NCBI GenBank assembly: GCA_028277105.1
Contig: JANQHO010000044.1
Span: forward strand, 1 to 39,878
Direction of reading: 5' to 3'
DNA from: Owenweeksia sp.
GTDB taxonomy: Bacteria; Bacteroidota; Bacteroidia; Flavobacteriales; Schleiferiaceae
Length of the DNA: 39,878 nt
Position numbers and translations under genes: made by a program
The notes under the pieces: model-generated
Told to the model about the DNA's origin: nothing
The model's input: only the letters and a program-made list of their open reading frames with translations
Database searches by the model: none
Part shown: piece by piece, positions 33,676 through 39,878 of the stretch
Numbering within the stretch: position 1 is the stretch's first letter
Layout: each line of letters begins with the position of its first letter

Positions 33676-35455
33676 AAGATTTTACCCTGCCTTTTTCAGT
33701 AATTACTTTTAACAGGTACATGCCAGGCTTAAGGCTGGCTGAACGTACTACTGTCTCAGCCTCATTGTTATTACTTGTAAATAATGGCATAGCCTTCCCG
33801 CTCAACGAAAAGAGCTCAACTGCAGATACTGTTTCATCGGGGGAGTAAATGGTTAATTCATAACCCCTGGCAAAATTGTAGCTGCCTCTTAGTTCTAAGG
33901 TATTAGAGCTAAGTTTATTTTCCGGTAAAGAGATCCAAACAGGGAGGATGTTACGGGCCACAAAAGCATTGTAAACCTGGAAGAAATTCTGCCCGCCATT
34001 TAAAACTGAGTCAGCCCTTACCACATCCCATGCAAACTGAGGCATAGTAGTTCCAGGGCTCAGGTTATAGATGGCTTCTAAGATCATTTCATCAGCCACA
34101 TTGCGGCCCAGAAGTTGGTCGATGTGCAAAAGGCAGGATACCAATATATCGGTATGCTCGTAAATATCACCACCAAAATTGATAAGCTGGTAGTTTTTCT
34201 GACTGCTGCCTTCACGCCCGTCCCAGAATTCATTGTGCCCGTCCCAACTAAAAATCTTCTCGAAATTGAAGCTGTTGATTGCCCTGGAATACGAACCGGC
34301 AAAATAATCTGCCAAAGCCTCTTCAATAGTATTACGCTCGGTGGTATTACCGGGAGAAACACCAATAGCACCGTTTACTACTGCGTGAATGTATTCGTGT
34401 ATAATCACATCGGCATCTTCGGCATCATCCACGCCCCCCTCACCAAACAAGATACGCGGAGGGTTAAAGTTTTGGTAAAAAGCAGATTGATCGGCACCGC
34501 TAAGGGCATGGGGATCTGCCTCTACTCTATAACCAGGTAAAGAGGTATAACCTAAGCCGTTGATATGCTCTTTAAAGTTGGTGATATGATAAAGCACCAT
34601 TACGTCTTCAAAACCTGATTGACTCCTGGTAAAGTTAAAGCTTGGCGTGCTGGATTCAGCTATAGCTATAGTAGGATTGCTGTGATCCCTAATAGCTACA
34701 AAGTCGTTTTCCAAAACAAATTTATTATTGAGGTAAGAGACCAAAAGGTTTACCGCAACCCGCTCATTGTTCAACTCAGCTATGTCCGCATCATTATTAT
34801 CGTGATAAGGGGCGGCATAGGTCCTGTTGGCAGTAGTTAAAGGGTCGGGGTTAAAGACCATTGCCGTGGCCATAGTGTCATTAGGCCCACGGAAAAACTT
34901 AACTGTATTCTCCACGTGTAGGATGGATTCCGCATCACAAATCAACTGTAAATAATTGGTGTGATTGTCATTTAATTCTACCAGGAGTGCAGGCACCAAT
35001 TGATCGCTTTTGGGAAAGTAGATGCTACTGGTAGAAGTAATAGTATAGTTGCTGTACTTTTTATTTACTTCAGGGCAAGGCCTTAAGGGAAAATCTCCCT
35101 GATTAATGGTAGTAATGTAAATGCTATTAGGATAGCTGATGTGGGTAATCTTCTTATTTCTTACTGTAGCTTTAATAAAAGAGCCAAAAATGCTGTAGTT
35201 ATTCAACTTTAGCTGATAAGTATTGTAAAGAGCCGTTTTGGAATTTTTGCTTTGGGTTAATTCCAGTTCATGCTCATTAATGTTTAAAACATCTTTTACC
35301 ACAGTGGTAATGTCTTGCTCATTTTGAATGGGTTTATTTAGGGAAATAGATTGGTAGGTGTTTTCAAAATGGCTTTGATGTTCAACATGACCTTTTTGGG
35401 CAAAGCCAATAAATGATATGAAGAAGCTCAGTAAAATGGAAACAGGGGTTTTCAT
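33656..35455 (-). CDS. Secreted M4/M36-like zinc metallopeptidase with T9SS sorting domain
   Basis: The 599-residue protein has a signal peptide ('FFISFIGFAQ'), an N-terminal FTP-like propeptide region (about 45-115) and a gluzincin core: HEYIH at 353-357 (zinc His353, His357; catalytic Glu354), and the third ligand Glu379 in 'IEEALADYFAGSYS', similar to the thermolysin/fungalysin 'E.LSD' motif. The end, from about residue 520 ('VSAVELFSLSGKAMPLF', 'LKPGMYLLKVITEKG', 'SFKIARY'), is a T9SS sorting domain. It would be exported and degrade protein outside the cell. The 'ADD-type' segment 'GVDDAEDADVIIHEY' places it nearer M36. It overlaps the thioesterase gene tail to tail. Confidence 0.88.
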   Translation of the reverse strand: MKTPVSILLSFFISFIGFAQKGHVEHQSHFENTYQSISLNKPIQNEQDITTVVKDVLNINEHELELTQSKNSKTALYNTYQLKLNNYSIFGSFIKATVRNKKITHISYPNSIYITTINQGDFPLRPCPEVNKKYSNYTITSTSSIYFPKSDQLVPALLVELNDNHTNYLQLICDAESILHVENTVKFFRGPNDTMATAMVFNPDPLTTANRTYAAPYHDNNDADIAELNNERVAVNLLVSYLNNKFVLENDFVAIRDHSNPTIAIAESSTPSFNFTRSQSGFEDVMVLYHITNFKEHINGLGYTSLPGYRVEADPHALSGADQSAFYQNFNPPRILFGEGGVDDAEDADVIIHEYIHAVVNGAIGVSPGNTTERNTIEEALADYFAGSYSRAINSFNFEKIFSWDGHNEFWDGREGSSQKNYQLINFGGDIYEHTDILVSCLLHIDQLLGRNVADEMILEAIYNLSPGTTMPQFAWDVVRADSVLNGGQNFFQVYNAFVARNILPVWISLPENKLSSNTLELRGSYNFARGYELTIYSPDETVSAVELFSLSGKAMPLFTSNNNEAETVVRSASLKPGMYLLKVITEKGRVKSFKIARY

Positions 35456-35460
35456 ATTAA

Positions 35461-36081
35461 TTAATCTTTAATGAGTTTTAACTGATGGTATTTTTTAAGT
35501 TTTGTTGTAACATTTTCCAATTGTCCCTTCCTAACACTCAAATGGTAAGAAGCTTCAGCTCCCATGTTTTCACCTATAATCTCTACGCCTTCCTCTTTAA
35601 CCAGTCTCATAACCTCATTCATAAGGGAATAGGGGAAAGATATTGAAAATCTACACATCAAAAACTTTTCCAAAACAGTGGCTGAACTTAGAGCAGTTCG
35701 GGCAGCTTCTTTGTAAGCGTTGATGAGACCTGAAACTCCCAGCTTAGTGCCACCAAAGTAGCGTACTACTACGATGAGAACATTCCAAAGATCACTGGAT
35801 TGTATCTGGTTCAAAATGGGCATTCCGGCAGAATTAGAGGGTTCTCCGCCATCGTTAGCCCGCCATTTGGGATGTTCCGGATTGATGCGGTAAGCATAAC
35901 AATAATGACGTGCATCGTGATATTTTTTCCTGAGTTCTTCCAGGCGTAATTTTACATCAGCCTCACTATTTACCGGGTAGGCATAGGCCAAAAATTTACT
36001 GCCTTTTTCTTTGTACAAGCCCTCGGCAGGGGATTGTATCGTGAAAAAATGGTCTTCTTTAATAGGTTCTTCCCGGTGCAT
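35461..36081 (-). CDS. YigZ/IMPACT family protein
   Basis: The 206-residue protein has the UPF0029/IMPACT blocks 'KEKGSKFLAYAYPV', 'HDARHYCYAYRI', 'NDGGEPSNSAGMPIL' and 'VVVRYFGGTKLGVSGLI', and a second ferredoxin-like domain at the end (about 140-206). Eukaryotic IMPACT regulates the kinase GCN2; the bacterial role is unclear, with links to translation. Start ATG at 36081 directly follows the EamA stop (36082), and the peptidase gene begins only 5 bases after its end, so all four genes from ribD could be one operon. Confidence 0.93.
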   Translation of the reverse strand: MHREEPIKEDHFFTIQSPAEGLYKEKGSKFLAYAYPVNSEADVKLRLEELRKKYHDARHYCYAYRINPEHPKWRANDGGEPSNSAGMPILNQIQSSDLWNVLIVVVRYFGGTKLGVSGLINAYKEAARTALSSATVLEKFLMCRFSISFPYSLMNEVMRLVKEEGVEIIGENMGAEASYHLSVRKGQLENVTTKLKKYHQLKLIKD

Positions 36082-36954
36082 TTAAAAAAAATTGTCTGAA
36101 GCAATTAATAATATGGATATGATCGATAAAACAATCCCGGTTTTGTTTTGATTACTGAGGTGCTCTGAAAATAGCAGCCATCCCAATAAAGTAGAAAGGG
36201 CTACTATCCCTACATTGTTCAGAGGGAAAATCACCGAGCTTTCCAGGCCTTTAAAATCCAGGGCTTTCAGCAGGAAGTAGATCGATCCATAGTTGGGTAT
36301 GCCCAGGGCAATACCTCCTATTACATTGATCCACTGGAATTTAAATTGCCCTCTTATCACATCAAATAGTATGAAGATTATCCCGAACAGGGCAGCCATA
36401 CCAAAGATAGATGAGGCAAAAAAGGCGTGTTCATTTTGAGGAACTATTTCTTTTTGACTGTAGTTGAGGAAGGCATCTAAAAAACCACTCCCGGCAAAAA
36501 GAATTATGGGAAGCCAGGTGTAAACAGGATAAGCCCTGGTTTTACCGGGCTTTCGGGTGGCCAGGTAAACCGCAACCAGAGCCATTAATATACCAGTGAT
36601 TTTTAAGGAATTTGTATTTTCATTGTAATAGAGAAAAGCAAAAACCACGGGGATAACAAGAGACATCTTAACCGCTACAGATACTACAGAGACCCCTAAT
36701 CGTTGGCTTACCAGAGCCATTACCTGAAAAAGTGTAATGAATATAAACCCCAGCAATAAGACATTGGGGAGCCAGCTTTTTCCTATTACAGAAAGCGGTG
36801 AATGCTGCCAGCCTGTTGACCAGGAGCCCACTAAAAATGCAATGAAGTAATTAACTACTATGGCCTGAAGATTATTGACTTCATAACGGTCGAATAGTTT
36901 AAAAACAACAAAGATGAAGGTGGAGCAACTGATGCTTAATAAAAGCCATATCAT
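36082..36954 (-). CDS. EamA/DMT-superfamily transporter
   Basis: The 290-residue protein consists of ten hydrophobic segments in two halves, each ending with a conserved glycine/proline segment, as in EamA-type drug/metabolite transporters ('VAVYLATRKPG' between halves; 'PLNNVGIVALSTLLGWLLFSEH' in the second half, the typical DMT block with a following 'LSNQNKTGIVLSI'). The substrate cannot be told. It overlaps ribD by 4 bases (ATGA) and abuts yigZ. A metabolite-export role linked to riboflavin synthesis would be a guess based on location only. Confidence 0.85.
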   Translation of the reverse strand: MIWLLLSISCSTFIFVVFKLFDRYEVNNLQAIVVNYFIAFLVGSWSTGWQHSPLSVIGKSWLPNVLLLGFIFITLFQVMALVSQRLGVSVVSVAVKMSLVIPVVFAFLYYNENTNSLKITGILMALVAVYLATRKPGKTRAYPVYTWLPIILFAGSGFLDAFLNYSQKEIVPQNEHAFFASSIFGMAALFGIIFILFDVIRGQFKFQWINVIGGIALGIPNYGSIYFLLKALDFKGLESSVIFPLNNVGIVALSTLLGWLLFSEHLSNQNKTGIVLSIISILLIASDNFF

Positions 36955-37982
36955 GAGTTGTAGTAGCTTAAAAGAAGGTCCTTTCCGAAGGATTCCACAG
37001 AGTGGGCATCCTGGCGTATTTCAGGAGCTTTAAGACCGTTGCCAAAGGTTAAGTTTCCCATAAGAACACGGGCTTCATCCCAAAGGTTTAAACGGATGAA
37101 ATGCCCAATGGTAGCAGCCCCCCCTTCTACAAATACAGACTGTATATTTTTTGAATGGCAGAAAGCCAGTATTTGAGGAATGAGTTCTTTTTGAAAATCT
37201 AATGGCGTGAAGTTCTTAGAGGGTGAAGGATGTTTTTGGTGATGGAAAACCATCACATTATTGTCTTTGAAAATATTGGCAGTATTTGGGATCTTGAGAT
37301 CGCGGTCGATGATAAGCCTTATAGGATCTTTACCTTTTATCTCTCTAACAGTCAGGGCAGGGTTATCGTTTAGTACCGTTTGTGTGCCTACTAATATGGC
37401 GTCTTCCCGGGCTCGCCATTGATGAACCAGGGCTTTAGTATACGGATCGGTAATCCAGTTGACCCCTTTTTCAGTGTTTTGCCTTTTTTTATCAATATAA
37501 CCATCCAGGGTTTGGGCCCATTTGAGAATAATATAAGGCCTCTTTTGGCGGTGAAAAGTGAAAAATCTGCGATTGAGTAATTCCGCTTCTTTTTGCAGCA
37601 CGCCTTCAATTACCTCAATACCGGCAGACCTTAAGACTTCAACTCCCTTACCATTTACTTTGGCACTGCTATCCCGGCAAGCAATCACTACCCGGGGAAT
37701 TTGTTTTTCCACTATCAGATGGGCGCAGGGCGGGGTTTTGCCGTAATGGGAGCAAGGCTCCAGGTTTACGTAAAGGGTAGAATTTTTTAGAAGCTCCTTA
37801 TCACTTACGGAATTGATGGCATTTACTTCTGCATGAGGTTCACCGGTTTTGCGGTGCCAGCCTTCGCCAATAATAACCCCTTCATGAGTAATAACACAGC
37901 CTACCATTGGGTTAGGGGAAGTGGTAGCTGTTCCGTTCTCTGCCAGCTGAAGGCAACGTTCCATGTAAAATTTGTGCTCCAT
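36951..37982 (-). CDS. ribD: Bifunctional riboflavin biosynthesis deaminase/reductase RibD
   Basis: The 343-residue protein is the full two-domain enzyme. The deaminase part has the zinc motif 'HAEVNAI' (His50, Glu52) and 'PCSHYGKTPPC' (Cys77, Cys86); the reductase part, from about residue 150, begins 'RPYIILKWAQTLDGYID' and includes 'ILVGTQTVLNDNPALTVR' and 'VFVEGGAATIGHFI'. It converts 2,5-diamino-6-ribosylamino-pyrimidinone phosphate to the ribitylamino compound, two successive steps of riboflavin synthesis. No other rib gene is in the window. The next gene overlaps by 4 bases. Confidence 0.97.
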   Translation of the reverse strand: MEHKFYMERCLQLAENGTATTSPNPMVGCVITHEGVIIGEGWHRKTGEPHAEVNAINSVSDKELLKNSTLYVNLEPCSHYGKTPPCAHLIVEKQIPRVVIACRDSSAKVNGKGVEVLRSAGIEVIEGVLQKEAELLNRRFFTFHRQKRPYIILKWAQTLDGYIDKKRQNTEKGVNWITDPYTKALVHQWRAREDAILVGTQTVLNDNPALTVREIKGKDPIRLIIDRDLKIPNTANIFKDNNVMVFHHQKHPSPSKNFTPLDFQKELIPQILAFCHSKNIQSVFVEGGAATIGHFIRLNLWDEARVLMGNLTFGNGLKAPEIRQDAHSVESFGKDLLLSYYNS

Positions 37983-38003
37983 GAAGCGGCAAATTTACAA
38001 GCC

Positions 38004-39551
38004 TTATTCCAGCTTTACGGCTTTTGGCTTTGCCCTGATAAAAAACCATGAAATCAGAGCTCCCAGGAAACAAAGAATAGCAGAGATAATACTGACCAGG
38101 TTAAAGGTGGATACGAATGATCTTTTTACCTGAAAGGAAACAGTTTCTTTGATTTCCGCAGGCCATTCTTCCCTCGGAGCCGCTTCGGCCAATTTAGTGG
38201 CTTCTACCTCCATGTAAGCTATTTGTTTTTCGTTTAAACCATTGCCTTGTAAACTGCTGATCAGATCATCTTGAAAAGAAAGCAAAGCAGTAGCACCTAG
38301 TATAGCCAATGCTAAAACCCCGGCCAAACGGGCAATAGTATTGTTTACCCCGCTAGCAATGCCCGTATTTTCTTCTGTTACACAATTCATTACCGTAGTG
38401 GTTAAGGGAACCACCGTTAAACCCATACCAATACCTCCCAGGGCCAATGCAGGAAAGAAAGTGGTCCAGAAATCTTTAAAACCTTCGGTAACACCGATTA
38501 AAGTAAAAGCTAAAAAGGCAAACCCTGTAATTACAGGCCCTATTATTAAAGGCAGGCGGGCTCCTATCCGGTCTGTCAGGGTTCCTGAAGTACGGGCGAG
38601 TAAGGCGATCAGCCCTCCGAAGGGGAGTATGGCCAAACCGGCCAGTTGCTCAGGGTAACCCTGCACCTGGATAAGGTTGAGTGGCACAAAAAACAAAACA
38701 GCACCCAGGGCACCGTAAACAAATAATGTCATGGCATTGGCTCCGCTAAAAGAGGATGATTTGAATAGATCCAGAGGCATTAAAGGCATTTTAGCCTTAC
38801 TCTCATACCATACAAAAAGTATGGTTAATAAAGCTCCCAGGATAATGGAAAACCAGATTATCCGGTTTTGAAAACCAATTTCAGAGGCTTCTATAAAGCC
38901 ATAGGTCAAACCGCAGAAGCCCAGAGTGGCCAGTAAACCACCAGTCCAGTCCAGTTTATGGCCTTTGGCCCGGGCTGGTTCGGGAACTTTGACAACCAGC
39001 ATAATAATACAGGCCAAACCCAGGGGGACATTAATGAAAAAGATAGCCCGCCACAGACCTTCCCCGGCCAGGTAGCCTCCTAAAACAGGTCCCAGTATGG
39101 TAGTAAAGGCACTGAACATACTCCAGGTACCAATGGCTTTGCCCCGGCTACCCTGAGGGAAAGAAGCAGAAATGATAGACAAGCTGCCCGGTACCATTAA
39201 AGCACCACCCATACCTTGCAAAGCCCGGGCAATAATGAGAAACTCACCATTGGGCGCCATGCCACACGCTATACTAAAGATGGTAAACAAGATAATACCG
39301 AGTAGAAATATTTTCTTTTTGCCGTAAACATCGCCCATAGAACCTCCCAGGAGGATAAGGGAAGCCAGGAATAGAGTATAACCATTTACCACCCAAAGAA
39401 GCTGAGAGGCACTTAGATCCAGACTGCGTTGCAAAGCTGGTAGTGCTACGTTGAGGGCGGTTCCGTCAATAAAGGCCATGCTGGAAGCCAGTATGGCCGT
39501 AACCAATACAAAGTTTTGCTGGGATTGGCTTAGGGTAGTGGTTTGGCTCAT
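38004..39551 (-). CDS. MFS transporter, DHA2 (EmrB/QacA) family exporter
   Basis: The 515-residue protein has about 14 hydrophobic segments. It shows the motif C-like 'ALQGMGGALMVPGSLSIIS' and 'GPVLGGYLAGEGLWRAIFFI' plus the opening 'SMAFIDGTALNVALPALQ', all typical of the EmrB/QacA group, which export drugs or toxic compounds by proton antiport. A loop of about 40 residues near 430-470 and a basic tail close it. It is monocistronic in this window, with a palindrome and a TACCTTTA box upstream. No TetR or MarR regulator gene lies next to it here. Confidence 0.93.
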   Translation of the reverse strand: MSQTTTLSQSQQNFVLVTAILASSMAFIDGTALNVALPALQRSLDLSASQLLWVVNGYTLFLASLILLGGSMGDVYGKKKIFLLGIILFTIFSIACGMAPNGEFLIIARALQGMGGALMVPGSLSIISASFPQGSRGKAIGTWSMFSAFTTILGPVLGGYLAGEGLWRAIFFINVPLGLACIIMLVVKVPEPARAKGHKLDWTGGLLATLGFCGLTYGFIEASEIGFQNRIIWFSIILGALLTILFVWYESKAKMPLMPLDLFKSSSFSGANAMTLFVYGALGAVLFFVPLNLIQVQGYPEQLAGLAILPFGGLIALLARTSGTLTDRIGARLPLIIGPVITGFAFLAFTLIGVTEGFKDFWTTFFPALALGGIGMGLTVVPLTTTVMNCVTEENTGIASGVNNTIARLAGVLALAILGATALLSFQDDLISSLQGNGLNEKQIAYMEVEATKLAEAAPREEWPAEIKETVSFQVKRSFVSTFNLVSIISAILCFLGALISWFFIRAKPKAVKLE

Positions 39552-39555
39552 GCCT

Positions 39556-39591
39556 TAAAGGTAAAATGATTTTATGTTAGAACATCATTTT
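39556..39591 (-). promoter_or_regulatory. Candidate promoter and palindromic operator of the MFS gene
   Basis: Read leftwards, TACCTTTA (39563-39556) is one base from the TAnnTTTG box. Just upstream lie ATGTT-AG-AACAT (39574-39585), a perfect 5-bp palindrome, and an outer AAAATGA/TCATTTT pair (39563-39569, 39585-39591). A repressor of the exporter could bind here; this is inference. Confidence 0.35.
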
Positions 39592-39681
39592 GAATGATAA
39601 AGTTGATCCGTGTAGTTTCTCGATTACGCTCAAAACGGCTAACTTTCTCTAGTTAATTGACTTAGGTAGGTTGTCAGCTAC

Positions 39682-39847
39682 GAGCCCTTCGCTACACTTC
39701 AACTGAGTTTATCCTGAGCCCAGCCGAAGGGCTCAGTGGAACCGCTCAGGACAGGCTACAGTTGAGGAGCAAAAGGTGGCAGAAGTTTTTTTAGTGAGTA
39801 ACCCTTCGACTTCGATCAGACTAGCAGGAAACTCATACTGAGCGAAG
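39682..39847. repeat. Intergenic inverted repeats, REP-like
   Basis: GAGCCCTTCG (39682-39691) is repeated inverted as CGAAGGGCTC (39725-39734). Next to it, the segment TCAACTGAG...CCTGAGC recurs inverted as GCTCAGGACAGG...CAGTTGA (about 39698-39766). A second unit pairs CTTCGATCAG (39810-39819) with CTGAGCGAAG (39838-39847), one mismatch. The CCCTTCGACTTCG-type core is a common intergenic repeat in Bacteroidota. The rest of 39552-39878 shows no gene. Confidence 0.6.
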
Positions 39848-39878
39848 CGAAGTATCCTTTGAGATTCCTGATCTCCGT

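Noticed and set aside
1..39878. tRNA genes, CRISPR arrays, insertion sequences or prophage genes
   Set aside because: I looked for T-loop motifs, regularly spaced repeats, transposase or integrase motifs in the gaps and reading frames and found none.

Overview
The window looks like a chromosomal segment of a Bacteroidota bacterium, most likely of the Flavobacteriia/Flavobacteriales. Several independent signs point there: three proteins end in type IX secretion (T9SS) type A sorting domains; several promoters fit the Bacteroidota TTTG / TAnnTTTG consensus; many lipoproteins and outer-membrane proteins carry short signal peptides; and there are lineage-typical families (DUF5723, DUF6095, a TIGR02757-type protein, an S46 dipeptidyl-peptidase, and a dnaA - protein-tyrosine-phosphatase - RsmI-like methylase block). 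I could not assign a genus from the sequence.

Layout. 1-6746: two divergent, apparently paralogous modules, each a large lipoprotein followed by a DUF5723-type outer-membrane protein; the rightward module adds a third lipoprotein. 6755-13155: housekeeping genes: rarA, a rhomboid protease with two overlapping followers, a methyltransferase, an HdeD/DUF308 membrane protein, a TIGR02757 protein with kdsB, and a small DUF6095 membrane protein. 13319-18515: an accessory-looking cluster: an HTH-like regulator, a 264-bp divergent region with three palindromes, then a three-gene export operon (T9SS-sorted protein, alpha/beta-hydrolase, PQQ-propeller lipoprotein). 18573-21174: small beta-barrel proteins that show a tandem duplication with a decayed remnant, then a TlpA-like lipoprotein. 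21163-24569: a UDG-family protein and uvrA. 24784-26277: an ECF-type sigma factor with a 48-residue follower, a DUF427 protein and a cold-shock protein. 26350-30242: a T9SS-sorted secreted protein and a DPP11-like S46 peptidase. 30246-33675: RsmI-like methylase, low-molecular-weight phosphatase, a structured terminator region, dnaA with a hairpin in its leader, and a hotdog thioesterase. 33656-39551: secreted metallopeptidase, YigZ, EamA transporter, ribD and a DHA2-type MFS exporter. The last 330 bp are non-coding inverted repeats.

The genes mix core functions (replication initiation, fork rescue, excision repair, riboflavin and Kdo synthesis) with a protein-exporting, peptide-degrading cell-surface lifestyle (DPP11, metallopeptidase, hydrolase, T9SS cargo). 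No tRNA, rRNA, CRISPR array, transposase or phage gene was seen. The most system-like novelty is the 13319-18515 cluster with its paired 15-bp palindromes; the clearest evolutionary event is the barrel-gene duplication with a remnant at 20481-20600. All similarity statements come from reading motifs and alignments by eye, not from database searches.
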